Shown in pieces: positions 26,371-38,500 of a DNA stretch of 64,000 bases. The position numbers and the translations under genes were made by a program. The DNA is from Selaginella moellendorffii. Lineage: Eukaryota > Streptophyta > Lycopodiopsida > Selaginellales > Selaginellaceae. The notes under the pieces are model-generated. The model was not told where the DNA came from. It ran no database searches and worked only from the letters and a program-made list of their open reading frames with translations. Each line of letters opens with the position of its first letter. Position 1 is the stretch's first letter. The stretch covers positions 530,877 to 594,876 of the forward strand of contig NW_003314317.1 of the NCBI RefSeq assembly GCF_000143415.4, in the 5' to 3' direction.

Positions 26371-26530
26371 GGTTCAAAACCGAGGAGTCTATACGCTCGC
26401 CACTCATCGCTTCCAAGTCAATTACAAAACAAGGGAGTTCAGCAAGCACCAGAGGTAAGCTCGTTCATAGATTCAAGGAATTCTTACCACAATACATTCT
26501 TACAGGATCATCTGGTTCTCAAAAAAGTGT
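26110..26530 (+). repeat. Second tandem exon duplication at the 3' end
   Basis: The segment 26125-26210 (TAGCTCAAAACCAATGTACAGG ... CACTCATTGCTTCCAAG ... CAGAGGTAAGCT) is repeated with divergence at 26351-26462 (TAGCTCAGGATCAATGTATAGG ... CACTCATCGCTTCCAAG ... CAGAGGTAAGCT). The second unit may be an unused exon. Confidence 0.65.
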
Positions 26531-26539
26531 TGCATGATT

Positions 26540-27645
26540 GTCTGGTTCTAGTGAGGGTAAGTCTCAATCTCTAACTCCAGCAGCTACACTAACATCCTTT
26601 GTCATACTACAAGCAGTGAAAAGGCTACGTGTTGGAACTGTATCTTCGAAGCATTAAGGTCTATTGAAAGTAAAATGGATGGAAGGTATGATGGATTGGA
26701 AATGTCAGATCGCAGTTAGAAGAAGAGGAACATAACCGTTAGTTCACTGAGAAGAAGAAGATAAGTGTTAGTTAAGCTAGAAGAAGAGGAAGATAACCAT
26801 TAGTTCCTCAGTTGCTTCTTTGTTTGTATTTTTTACTGTCGGGTAAAGCTTTTGAGATATTTGCTTGGCCAGAGGGTCAAAATTATGATCTCACAATTTT
26901 CTATGCCCAACTGCATGGGATGGATGACCCACGCACTCGGCTGCGAGATGGAAGAAGGGTCATAGGGAAATGAATTCCTCTCTCGATTGCAGCTGTTCTT
27001 GAAACTAGATATTGTTGACAGGAAGCAATGGCAGCAGTTCTCTACGACTGGAGTGCCGCATCACCGTCGGATTTGAAGGTAACAATCCTTTGGTCACCAT
27101 CCAAAGCTTGGAGCGTTGGCAAGTATACTCGAGCGGCATGAGCATTGGGCATTCAGCAAATTGATGCTATCCTCGGATCTTTGAGATGTATCTCAAGTGT
27201 GGGAGAAGCACTGGAAGAAATGGTACCAAGTGTGGTATGGCCAAGGTGGTGCAAAACCAACAAGTAGCTGGGAACAAGGTAGGAATCTTTCCCTCATGAA
27301 CTAGGAACTTCGATAGAGAAAATGAAAGAGAACTTGCTGCGACAGCTTTTAGCGCTAGGCCACAGAGACAATGGTCTCTGGAGGAAGAGTTGACATGAAT
27401 GTCCAGCATTCCAAATTTTATTGCAAAGTGTATTATTTTAAGAGAAACTTTTCTAACAAGCTTTCAGGATCTTGTCTCCCCCTCAGTGGAGTGTGGAGGA
27501 CCCGACCTCATTTAAGTCTTTGATCATTGGAAACTTCACCTGGAAATTTGAAAAAGGAAATAGAAAAAGGAAATAGAAAAAGGAACAAAATATGTTCTGG
27601 TTAATTTATGTAATAAAATTAATCTTGTGTTTATAAATTAGAAAC
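26540..27645. other. Unassigned intergenic sequence before the Gypsy LTR
   Basis: No gene is supported. 26718-26810 holds three imperfect copies of a GAAGAAGAGGAA...AACCRTTAGTT unit. 27540-27590 holds a short GGAAATAGAAAAA repeat. Open frames near 27000-27400 are short and broken. Confidence 0.45.
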
Positions 27646-27820
27646 TGTGAGGGCCAAGTGTACAGCTACGATGCTGTATATTAATATTAGCGTAGTGGGA
27701 TTTTGGTAGCCGTCGGATTGGTTTCAATCTGGACCACTCGCTCCTGTATATAAGTTAGGGTTTTTGGGCTAATGGATATGCACATTTCTGTATTCCCTTT
27801 TTATATTCCATGCACTCACA
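27646..27820 (+). repeat. 5' LTR of Gypsy element 1
   Basis: It starts TGTGAGGGCC and ends TGCACTCACA, with perfect 6-base inverted ends (TGTGAG/CTCACA). Its first 40 bases recur at 32477. A TATATAAG promoter-like motif lies near 27747. At 175 bp it is short for a Gypsy LTR. The sequence after it (TTGGTGGAGGTGAGGGG) would be the primer-binding site; I do not recognise the tRNA. Confidence 0.75.
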
Positions 27821-28053
27821 TTGGTGGAGGTGAGGGGCACCTTTGATTGTCCCTGGGGAGTGCTTGGATTTAGGATTTTGGTTTAGATTTAGCTTTTGTA
27901 TTGTCTAGATCTAGCTTTTTCCATTTCCTTTCTTTTGTTCTTTCCTTTCAGGATTTTGGTTTAGATTTAGCTTTTTGCATTGTCTAGATTTACCATTTCC
28001 TTCCAGCTTTTTGTCATTTCTCTTCTTTTGCTTTTTCTTTTTCGTTCATCTTC

Positions 28054-28986
28054 ATGGCCGATCTGCAATCTCCTCCTTTGACTCTAGAGCAGCAGTTGGT
28101 TCAATTGCTTGATGCTATGCGCTTGCAATTGAACAACCAAACTCAATTGATGGTGGCATTCACGGCACGTGGTCCAACTCCTCCTGCTCTTGGTGCCAAT
28201 CCTCGCGTTCGGCCGGAGTTCTTTCGTGGGAATCCTGGGGATGATGTGTACCATTGGTTCGATCACTTCATGGTGATTACTACATATCATTCTTGGGATG
28301 ATGCTCGACGTTTGCGTGAGTTTCCCACGTGTCTCCAAGGGACGGCGTTGCAGTGGTACAATGGATTGAGTGCGGCCACTCGTGGGGATTGGAGTGTTCT
28401 TCCAGATATCTTCAAACGCGCCTTCAGACATGCCGACGACGGTGACGATGCCTTCCAAAAATTGCATCGTCTTCGCCAAGGGCCATCTGAGTCGGTGATG
28501 CAATTTGGCATTCGTTTCCGAAGTCTTTTGCTTCGTGCGGAGCCTAATATGTCGGAGCGGATCAAGCTAGGAATGTTGTGGCCAGCACTTCGTCAAGATC
28601 TTGTTGGCCTTGTGCATGCACTTGCTCCTGCCACCCTTGACGATGCTCTTCGCTTGGCACAACGTTATGAGACGTCGCCTCTTCCACTTCTTGCTACACG
28701 TCCTTCAGCTCCACTTTCTATGAGTGATGGTCCTGTTCCAATGGAGGTTGATGCTGCTGCTACTCGAGTCCAAGGACAAGGGCGAGGACGTGGTCATGGC
28801 CATGATGTTCATTGCTGGGCGTGTGATGAAGTTGGTCATACTTATCGGTGTTGTCGGCGCTTTCCGGATTGGCGACCTCCATTTCCTGGGTGGAGACCTT
28901 GGCGTCAGCAACGTCCCGTTGGTGCTGCTGCGGTGGAAGGTTTGGATACCGAGGTGCATTCGGGAAACGAGGAGTCGCGCGAGTAA
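28054..28986 (+). CDS. Gypsy element 1 Gag, 310 aa
   Basis: This is the capsid-type protein of an LTR retrotransposon. ATG at 28054 (MADLQSPPLTLEQQ). The retrotransposon Gag core includes FFRGNPGDDVYHWFDHFM and FPTCLQGTALQWYNGLS, then a nucleocapsid zinc knuckle CWACDEVGHTYRCC (CX2CX4HX4C) at about residues 252-265. The frame ends at 28984-28986, while pol-like sequence continues in another frame that overlaps from 28848. Confidence 0.85.
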   Translation: MADLQSPPLTLEQQLVQLLDAMRLQLNNQTQLMVAFTARGPTPPALGANPRVRPEFFRGNPGDDVYHWFDHFMVITTYHSWDDARRLREFPTCLQGTALQWYNGLSAATRGDWSVLPDIFKRAFRHADDGDDAFQKLHRLRQGPSESVMQFGIRFRSLLLRAEPNMSERIKLGMLWPALRQDLVGLVHALAPATLDDALRLAQRYETSPLPLLATRPSAPLSMSDGPVPMEVDAAATRVQGQGRGRGHGHDVHCWACDEVGHTYRCCRRFPDWRPPFPGWRPWRQQRPVGAAAVEGLDTEVHSGNEESRE

Positions 28987-31900
28987 TGGAGGGACCTTGC
29001 ACGAATAAGTTAGTGACCCCTCCATCTTTCTTTCGGGAGTATCATCAAGGGGTTCACTTGGCACCAGTTCATCCAATGTTTACTTTCCAAGCTCGTTTTT
29101 ATAACAAGAGGTCTCCTATTCTTCTCTCCGTGTTGGTTGATACAAGTTCGAGTTTATCTTCTATTGCTCGACCTGTTGCCACACGTTGTCGTCTACACTT
29201 GCGTCGTGCGGTGGATCCAGTTTTCATTCTTTATGGCAACGGCCGTGCACATGCATGTGCACGAGATGAGGCGGACCTGGTTGTGCGTGTGGGCGATCTC
29301 AAGCTTGAGTTGCAGTCGTTGCGGGTGGTGCCGAGTCAAGCTTTTGACCTCATTCTTGGTATGGATTGGTTGCAGTGCAATCATGCCAAATATGACTTTG
29401 AGGCTTCTCCCCCTTGTCTCATAGTTCCTTATGTTTCATCCATTCCTCTCACTTCCGTACTTCTTCGTCCCTCTACTTCTACCTCTGCTTCCATTACTGT
29501 TGTTCCCCCACTATTTCCTCTTATGTTTCCATCTTGTTCTGCTCTTCCCTTTTCCGATCCCTCCGATGATCTTTGTGTTGCAGCTGTTGACCAGCTCATG
29601 AAGGAGTATTCTGATCTCTTTGAATTTGACCTATCGTCTGGGGCCAAGATTGCCACACGTCATCCCATTCCAACCGGGGATGTTCGTCCAATCAAGGTTC
29701 CTGTTCGTTGTTGGTCACCCAAGGAGATCAAGATTTTACGTGCAAACATCAGGGAGATGTTGGAGAAGGGTGTTATTCGGAAGTCGCGGAGTCCTTGGGT
29801 ATGTGAACCTCATCTTGTGACAAAGCTTGATGGGAGTATTCGTTTCTGCATCGACTATCGTCCGTTAAATGAAGTGACGATCCCGGACGTGTACACTCTT
29901 CCTCACACTGCTAATCTCTGGGGCAAAGTCGTTGGTTCACCAAGCTAGATCTTGCTTCTGGGTATTGGCAAGTACCGATGGCCGAAGAAGATATTCCTAA
30001 GACTGCTTTTCGTACACCATTTGGTTTGTACGAGTTCTTGGTGATGCCGTTTGGTTTGAATAATGCTCCAGTAACTTTTCAGCGGATGATGGACGAGGTT
30101 CTTTGCGATATGCCGGAGGTGACGATTGATTTCATTGGTGATGTCTTGATCCACTCGGAGGGGACGTGGGAGGAGCACATTCGTGATGTTTGTAAAGTGT
30201 TGGATTGGCTATGCGATGTTGGTTTAAAGTTGAAGCGGTCAAAGTGTGTGTTTGGGTCCAAGGACACAACTTATCTTGGGTACCGTATTTCTCGTGAGGG
30301 TTTGCAAGTTGATCCTGACAAACTTGTGGCTGTTCTAAAGTTCCTTACTTTGAAGTGTGTGAATGATGTGCAGCGCTTTTTGGGTACTAAGGTGCAGTAT
30401 CTCAGTCGTTTTGTGGATCATCTTTCCGATCGCACTACACCATTGCGAGCGTTGCTGAAGTCATCAACGTCATCTTTCATCTGGTCTCCGGATTGTGAGC
30501 AGGCGTTCGTGAATCTCAAAGAGCTATTGATGACTCCTCCAGTTTTGGCATATCCTGACTACACTCGACCTTTTATTTTGCGCGTGGATGCTTCTGACAT
30601 TGGTTTTGGAGGTGTGTTGATGCAAAAGAGCTCGAGTGTGCCTGGTCAGTGCCATCCCTTGCATACATAAGCCGTACATTACAACCAGCGGAGATGAACT
30701 ACTCCACGACGGAGAAGGAGTGTTTAGCAGCAGTCTGGGGTTTCGAGAAACTTCATGCATATCTACATGGTTCTTGGACATTACTTGAAGGTGACCATGC
30801 TGCTGTTACTTCATTATTGAAGCGGAAGAACCTGGTTGGTCGTACGGCTCGATGGGCTTTGAAGCTTCAGATATATGATTTCGATGTTGTTCATCGTCCA
30901 GGGAGTTCTATGGTTGATGCTGATGCCCTTTCTCGAGCTCCTCTTCCTTCTCCACTCACTTCTCATGTTTCTGACGAACCTGTTGTTCTAGCATCTGTGG
31001 ATTTTCTAGATGAGGATTTTGTGCCATCGGCGGTTGCTGTCCTTGACGTTCAGTGTCCACAGGGCGTAGAGCAAGATCTACCTTTTCTTGATGAGGTTTG
31101 TGCGGCTCAAAAGATTGAGCCGTGGATTCGAAGGCTTCGAGATGGGTTTGAGAATCCTGCATCACTTGCTGATGACTTGCCTTTCCGGCATTTACATTCT
31201 CAATATCGCCTTGAAGATGGCCTTCTTTATTTTGTGGGGACGGATCCTGATGATCATTTACGGCTGGTGGTGCCTTCAGTGTTTATTCCGCGGTTTCTCC
31301 ATGCCTACCATGATTCTCCTGTTCTAGGTGGGCATATGGGACACTGTCGTGTCACCGAGAAGCTGCGCAGGTCTTTCTATTGGCCAGAGATGCGATGTGA
31401 TATTATCCGGTATGTGCGTACTTGCGTTTGGTGCCAAGCTCGTAATACTCCTCCTTGTGTGCTGCGGAAGGACGGTTGGAGTCAATTGCAGTTTCCTGTC
31501 CGTTTGAGTTGGTGGCATTTGATCTTATGGGACCTTTTCCACGATCGACTGCTGGCAATGAGTATGTTATTATTGTTTCTGACTACTTGACTCGTTGGGT
31601 GGAAGTTGGTGCTCTTGCTAGTGCCTCTGCAACTGCTGTTGGATACTTCCTCCTCAATCGAGTGGTGTTCCAGCATTCTTGTCCAGAGCGGATTCTTTCG
31701 GATAATGGTCCTGCATTTATGGCTGAGGTATTTCATGTTTTGATATCTCGGTTGGGGATACGCCACACTTTTACGAGTGCTTATCTGATTCATCCACAAT
31801 CAGACGGTCTGGTGGAACGGCTCGTTTAGACATTCAAAGGGATGATTGCAAAGTATGTGAACTTTCAGCATTCGGATTGGGATGGTTATTTGCCGTCTCT

Positions 31901-32445
31901 TCGGTATACTTATGTCACAGGGGTGCAGAGTTCTGTTGGTGCTTCACCATATAAACTTCTATATGGTCATGATCCAATATTACCAACAGAGCTGGGTTTA
32001 CCTTCGCGATTGCCACGAGCTTCTGATGCTAGGTCATGGGATCAATATTTGACAAGCATTCTTCCACTTGTCCGAGTAGAGTCTGCGGAACACTTAGGCC
32101 GTGTACAAGTAGGACAACAACAGCGCTACAATTCCCATCATCGTCCACCTGCGGAGTACAAAGTGGATGATTTGGTGTTAGTCCGTTTTCCCCATCTTAC
32201 GGTACGTGGTTTATCTAAGGGGCTCCTTGCACAGTGGAAAGGACCGTATCGGGTGTCAAGTTGGACCACAAGTGTATGAGGTTCGGCATGACGTTCAGCA
32301 AGCCGATCCTCCGGAGATTGTGCATGTGCAGCGGTTAAAACGCTTCATACAAAGGGATCAGGAGCAGTTAATACCGTCTACAGATCCGCCGATGCTTCCT
32401 CCTGATGTTCCTCCAGATCCCGGCCCATCTACAAGAGAACCCTGA
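28848..32445 (+). pseudogene. Gypsy element 1 pol, broken
   Basis: The order protease, RT, RNase H, integrase is Gypsy type. Protease-like LVDTSSS is near 29137. RT includes CIDYRPLNEVTIPD, then after a frameshift near 29933, MPFGLNNAPVTFQRMMDEV; the catalytic YxDD box reads FIGDVLIHS, with Gly replacing the first Asp. RNase H is FILRVDASDIGFGGVL, with a frameshift near 30640. Integrase has the HHCC finger (HMGHCRVTEKL, CVWCQ), a frameshift near 31490, core residues in FDLMGPF and LSDNGPAF, and a stop at 31827. No chromodomain is seen. A final tail ends near 32445. It is inactive on several counts. Confidence 0.85.
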
Positions 32446-32476
32446 TGGCCTTCCATTATTCCGAGAGGAGAGGTGA

Positions 32477-32517
32477 TGTGAGGGCCAAGTGTACGGCTAC
32501 GATGCCGTATACTAATA
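32477..32517 (+). repeat. Interrupted 3' LTR of Gypsy element 1
   Basis: It repeats the first 40 bases of the 27646 LTR (TGTGAGGGCCAAGTGTACGG) and is preceded by a purine tract GAGAGGAGAGG typical of a polypurine primer. It is cut at 32518 by repeat L, so most of this LTR should lie on the far side of the nest, outside the window. Confidence 0.7.
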
Positions 32518-34374
32518 TGTAAGCGACTAAATTTTCCATTTTACTTTAGTCACTTAACCGCACCTCCGACCACTTGGAGGAGTCTCACTCACAACCTCCA
32601 TAAGTCCTATTTTAGACTTGGGCTTACTAGCCCCGAGAGTGGCATCCTTGCCACTCAACTTCGTGCACTTGGTCCAAGTGCTCCACGTGTCCGATCCCAT
32701 GACCGACACCCCAAGGTACCACCAACATATCAGCCTGTTACGCTAAGGCCATGCCCATTCACCTTGGTCACAACGATGGTCTGACACCACCTACATCCCA
32801 GTCCCGTCACTCAAAGACTGGGCCATCCATCCATGAGTGATCATCCCAGATCCACTCCTTAGCATCCTTAGGATGCCCACCGACAAAGGGATTAGCCTTC
32901 CCCAATATCTCTGTTCCAGTCCCCACTAAGTCCCTTTTCGTCCATGGCCGTGTTCGCCAACACTGCCACTGGATCGAGGCCCACAGGCCCGACCACTAAG
33001 TCCCACAGTCCTCTGGGACTTCCTCACCACTCGACTGTGTCCTTGGTCACTACCCCAGAGGACTGCTCCTCTTCCTTTCCACAGTCTGGGCCTTTGGGAC
33101 AACATTTCGAAACACCGTGGCCTTACGCGAGCCACTTGGGTACTCTCCCCGCCTTCCGCCCTTGGGTGCTCTAGCCATGGGCTTAGAGCGAGGTTCCATT
33201 GAGCCACGCCTGGTATCCAAGTAGGTAGTGCCACCCACACTTGGACTGGGAGCATCGGCCAGTCGATCTCCCGGGGGAACTAGAGTCGGCTCTTGAACAC
33301 TTCACCAAGCTACCCCGCTTGTCGGTCCGTGTTCACTCTAGTCTTGGACTTCCCAGTGGTCAGCTCATCACCCAACACTGGGTCTGGCCTTCCTGGGCCA
33401 AACTGGCCTTTCCTGGCCAAACTGGCTCCACTGGGCTCCAACCCCCACACTCTCCCTACTATACTTTTGGAACCCCCCGCAGCCCCCCCCCCCCTCGGAC
33501 TCGGTCTCGGTCCCGGATTCGGACTCGGACTCGGTCTCGGTCTCGGTCTCGGTCTTGGTCTCGGTCTCGGTCTCGGTCTCGGTCTTGGTCTCGGTCTCGG
33601 TCTCGGTCTCGGTCCTGGTCTCGATTCCATCTCGGACTCCATCTCGAACTCCATTTCGGGTCCATCTCGGACTCCATCTCGGGTCCATCTCGGACTCCAT
33701 CTCGGGTCCATCTCGGACTCCATCTCGGGTCCATCTCGGGTCCATCTCGGACTCCATCTCGGACTCCATCTCGGGTCCATCTCGGGTCCATCTCGGACTC
33801 CATCTCGGACTCCAATTCGGGTCCGCTTCGGACTCCATCTCGGACATTTCCACGTGTCATGTGTTGGTCCTTTTTGGGTCCCTTTTTGGAGCCTTGCTTA
33901 TTGGTTGCCTCATGCTTGCTCCTCGAGCACTTTGTTGGGAGTTCCACTCCCGCTCTCGACCTTCCAAGTCGGAGCTTTTAGTCCAAACGTGTTATGCTCG
34001 TTTGGCTTTCGCTTCGGCCACTACCACGTGGCACCCTTTCCAGCTCCACTTTGGGGGCCTAGGGATTTTGTGTCTCACAACTCCACCACCCATAGACGAA
34101 GTTTGATGTCCTCATCGAACGGTAAACCATTTTATAAAGTAACACCCGCATGTGTTACCATTTCCATCCTTGGCACCTAGCCAATATTTGTCAATGGTTT
34201 GACATTGAAGGCTCACCATGCCTTCTTCATATTCGTCAATGGTTTGACATTGAAGGCTCACCATGCCTTTTGCATATTCCTCAATGGTTTGACACCAAAG
34301 GCTCACCATGCCTTGCCTATCCTCTAAGGAGGGTAGTCTCTCCAACTTAGAGACTGATTGGACCACATGTAGTG
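32518..34374 (-). mobile_element. Long LTR-like repeat L, part 1
   Basis: It begins TGTAAGCGACTAAATTTTCC (an LTR end ...ACA on the minus strand) and is collinear and nearly identical with R (61071-62909). No coding sequence. It continues at 47803 after the transposon. Its first 40 bases form a hairpin. Confidence 0.7.
33495..33850. repeat. Minisatellite in L
   Basis: After a run of C's, units based on CGGTCTCGGTCT (6/12 bases) pass into CGGACTCCATCT/CGGGTCCATCT units (11-12 bases). Six-frame translations look like Arg-Ser or Leu-Gly repeats and are not real proteins. Confidence 0.9.
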
Positions 34375-34398
34375 AAGCTCTATTTCGTTAAAGTGGGA
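34375..34398 (+). repeat. Left terminal inverted repeat, copy 1
   Basis: The 24-base TIR pairs perfectly with 47779-47802. It is followed by a subterminal AGTGGGAT-like motif. The first 16 bases are AAGCTCTATTTCGTTA. Confidence 0.9.
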
Positions 34399-35034
34399 TT
34401 TATTCAGTAAAATGGGACTAGGTACAAATTTTCAAGTATTTGAAAATGACGTGAAATTATATGTTTTTTGTCCAGGGGCTAGACATATCTGGGGCATGGT
34501 GACTAGCGCGGTGACCTTATGTCCAGACTGAGTCCATCTAGTTGTATAATAAATCTCATTGTCAAGGTGAACAAGCCGAATCTGAAGCTAAAGAAGAGCG
34601 ATGGCATGCGCGCACACACTATTTGTTTGTTCATTGAGCGTGTGGTGAGCTTTCCAAGATGAACATCATTCCTATTAGCCAGACATATAACTTAATGGTG
34701 AGAACATTTAGATATTATTCAATGTTATCTTTTTCTAACGAATCTAATTGTGAAGGTGTAGCAAGAGGCATTGCTAGTCTGGAGAAGTCATTTAACTCAT
34801 TTGACCCTTAGTGTATTTTCATGAAACTAAATAACATTCATATTATTAAGGAATTTCTCTAGTACCTTTTTTTTACGACATAGAGGCTTGCATTTCTTTC
34901 AAAGGTGATTTAGTAAAAGGCCTGAGGGCACATGCCATTCTATTTCTCAGACCGGTATTAAGATATACTAGTGCAAAGGGAAAAAGGTATTTGGTGATCA
35001 AGTAAATGGCATGAGGGCACACGCCATTATAAGC
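34399..35034. other. Left subterminal region of the transposon
   Basis: No gene. It is nearly identical to 50423-51058 in copy 2. It holds two or three degenerate palindromes (near 34604, 34920 and 35004-35029). Confidence 0.6.
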
Positions 35035-35292
35035 CTAAGCGCTAGTGGACACCTCCTTTTTGGTACTCTCGGCAGTACTATCATCCTTCTCCGGGTCAGT
35101 TGTTTTGCTTTGGATTGTTGTCTCTGACGTTACTGGGGCGTTCTCGATAGTTGTTAATGTTGCCATTTGTTCAGAAAAATGATCACCTGGAGTATAGTAC
35201 GGGGAGTTTGGAAGACTTATATATTCTACATCTTCACCTATCTCCTTCTCCGTCTCCTTTTCTGCCTCACTTACAGATTTTGTGCTTGCCAT
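35035..35292 (-). CDS. Small acidic protein of the transposon, 85 aa
   Basis: The ATG at 35292 gives MASTKSVSEAEKETEKEIGED, and the frame ends with TAG at 35035. It is rich in Glu, Thr and Ser with a short ordered-looking middle (VEYISLPNSPYYTPGDHFSEQ). The same frame is intact at 51059-51316 in copy 2 with few changes, although the transposase there is broken. No family is recognised. It could be a separate protein or a terminal exon of a longer transcript (an acceptor-like TATTTTAG lies just upstream). Confidence 0.5.
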   Translation of the reverse strand: MASTKSVSEAEKETEKEIGEDVEYISLPNSPYYTPGDHFSEQMATLTTIENAPVTSETTIQSKTTDPEKDDSTAESTKKEVSTSA

Positions 35293-35507
35293 GAGAACGC
35301 TCTTCACCCTAAAATATGGAGTTCGTTGTGTTATAAAAGGAAACCAACACACACGCTGCAAGGGAATGATGGTACATAAAGCACGTAAGCCCACAATATG
35401 GGTTTATGTGCCATTAATATGGGCCACACGCCATATTATTAGATTTATGCACGTGTGATTGGTAAATGCATATGTCACATCATCTTTGTTTTACCTCACA
35501 CACTATA

Positions 35508-38500
35508 TCAAGCCTCCTCTGATTCAGATTCGGATTGTTCACCTTGAAAAAAATACATTAGAAACTTTGTAAAGGAATATTAATGAATCTCACCTTGAAC
35601 CCGAGTTATGAATGCTCTTGCTGCATCTCTTGCATGGTCTGGCAAGGTGATGGTGGCACTCTGCTTCCGCATCCAACCATGCACAACATTATCCACCGAT
35701 ATGCTCATGCTGGGATCCCTTGGATTCAGCACCCATCTCTTTTCTAGGCAATCCTTCGTATATCCGGAACTTGGCTTGAACCACTCCACAGTTACATTGA
35801 AGGAGTTAGTTTCCGCGTCCTCCTCTGCATCAGTGATGCAGCGCCCCACCCATATCATTTGTTTTTTATTACTGGGTCTGACAAGCACGACCATTCCTTT
35901 GCAGACCTGTACTGGATTGAATGCTGAATCCGGCTTCTTGTTCCTCGGCCCACAATAGTGATCCTCAACATCGTTATCTGTCACTGCATTTCCAGAGGAC
36001 ATTGTTCCGCTACTATCTGGTGCTCTGGGTTCTGGCCAAAAGGACTCTTCCAATTCTTCATATACAACCGGCCCATTTTGGATAGCAGATATAATCTTCT
36101 CCCAGTATTCGAGCAAAGGCTTGCACCTCTGAAAATAGGATTCTCCACCAAACACCAACCCCCTCTTCCAGAAGGCAATATGCTGTCTAATCCCGGCCAC
36201 TATACTTTCCTGGTCTTTGAGTCCATCCGGGTGCATCGGCCGTGGGGAACCCTGAGGAATCATAGGTTCCCCAGTTATGGGATCTCTCTTGAAGAGTTCA
36301 ATGCCGTCCACTGGCAGCCACACTGTGTCCCATTCTCTCATCTTGTACCTCATCACTGGAGCACCGTCACACATGCTGAAATGAAACTGAAGAGGCTTGG
36401 AGTGGCCAATCAGCGTTTCGGATCCGTCCCTGATGTAGCCTCTTACAAACCCCTTAAAGTCTGGAACCTCTGTCAGAAGTGCAGCTTCAACAGTGCCTTT
36501 GATGCAATTTTGGAATTCATCATAGAGTTGTGGGAGGGTGAGGACATTGGATCGCCGGAGGGACTCTGCCAGGTGACTGAACATGGCATCGACGTCTTCA
36601 TGAGTGTGCCCAACCATGAGAAAGCCAAGTGTAACCGTTTCAAATATGCCTTTGGCAACAAGCATCGCCAAGTACGCGAAGACGTACATGTTTTTGTTCT
36701 CACTGCCAGCATTGTCTGTTTGGAGCAGAAGATGGGGTGGAAGGCCACATCGGCCACAAGAACTTCCTTGAGATTCTGCTTCGTTTGGATGAGGCTGTGC
36801 ATTCACCGGGCGACCAGCCTCGTCGGAATGGCATGAGGCCTCACGTGATAACCCTACAATCTGACGGCCAACATATTCACTGGGATGGCATGGGGCCCCA
36901 CGCGATACTGCAAGCCTTTGCTCCTCCTCCAGCTGAACCCTGTATGGGGTTCGATCGACAAGGGCCTTATGCAAGGGTTGGCCGTTCAGCTCAGTCTGCG
37001 CACTTTGCAGAGACCTTAAGTGTTTTGCTAGGGACGCAATCATCATGTTTGCACCCCCGCCACCCCATAGAGGTACAAAGAAGTTCCCATAGTTCTGGGC
37101 ACCATGCCCATGAGCGATTATGCCAAACAGAGACACAGGCAGCTGCATGGATGAAGAGATTGCCTTGGGGGCAGGATTGAGTCGAGGTAAGCACGTCTTT
37201 TTTTGGTCCATTTTGTCGTGGATGATGCAGAGGTAAGAGTCAGGTCTCTCCATGGAGAGAATCCTGTTATGATAATATGCAGTCCTGCAGCTTCTCTGCT
37301 CGATGTTGTGGTCGAGCCGCCTTCTAACCAACGTCTCTCGCTCTTGAGCGCTGCAAGAATTCTTCGACAAAGCCATTTTGATAGCAGTGCACTCGTCACA
37401 CTTTGAAAAGCTGGAGTACTTTCCTATACTCACATCCCTGAACCTGTTGCTCCACAATCTACTAAATCTAGATTGGCTCAGCTTCCTGTAGCCATTACTC
37501 TGGAGTTCCCGATTCACATCTTCCAATATGGCCCCCTTGGTATACATGGAAGGGAGAACTCGTTGGGTGTCTCGTGTTCCATCTTCCAAGAGGCGGGTTT
37601 TATGTGGTTGCTGCTCGCTACATGTCTCGACAAACCTCTTGAAGATTGCCTCTCCATATACAACATGACCCCTGGTTTTGTGCGTACCGTCGTTCCCATG
37701 GACTGCCTGTTGAACCCTTTGTTCCTCGAACTCAGTTTTGATTCTGTAGAATGTGCTTCGAGGGACTCCATAAATGATTCTCCATGCCTTCATGCAGACC
37801 AAACCCCTCTGGAAGACCATGCCCCCCACCTGATGTTCTGAAGCATCAACAGATGACCGTAATGCCTCATACACAAAATTGCGAGTTGCCTTCCAGGACA
37901 ATGTCTTGTATCTTGCTCTCTCCTCTTCAATAGCATCCCAATCAGCATGTTGACAGCACCTCCTCTTGCAACAAGCAACTGTCGAGACCATTCGAACCTC
38001 CATCGCCATTTTCTGCCTTTTCGGTTCGTTGCTCAGATCCCTTTGGCTGCGCTTTAGGAAGGTGTACTTTCTTTTCCCATGAAGAGATGTTCTGTCATCA
38101 GTTGTAGTGGTGTTTGATTGTGAATCCTTCACATTCTCAAACACTAAGTGCCTCAATTTCCACCGCACAATGCTTCCAATAGTCAGACTGTTTTCTTCTG
38201 TGTCAACAACCTCTAAAATCGCAACTCCAATATCATCCCAGCCCAATTCTTGATTAGCAACCGCATCTCTTGGATCGACAACTGTGGCTAAGCCCTCAGC
38301 TACCACCTCCCCCTCGGGGTTGTTTAGAAACACTTTTGCCTGAATCCATGTAGCACGGTTCTTAAGATCCACAGAGGGAACATGCGTCGCACTTGCGCTG
38401 TCCCCAACATCTGCTTTCTTCTGAAGATTTTTCAAGGCAACAACAACATTTACCCCGACGACCATCTCTCCTCGTTCAATAGCGACCACATTCCCATCGA

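Noticed and set aside
33293-34180. Long frames on both strands through the minisatellite (Leu-Gly, Arg-Ser, Arg-Asp repeats)
   Set aside because: All six frames stay open because the 6/12-base repeat lacks stops; there is no start context or domain.
35958-36836. 292-codon + strand frame
   Set aside because: It is antisense to the transposase candidate, which carries recognisable acidic motifs; the same shadow recurs in copy 2.
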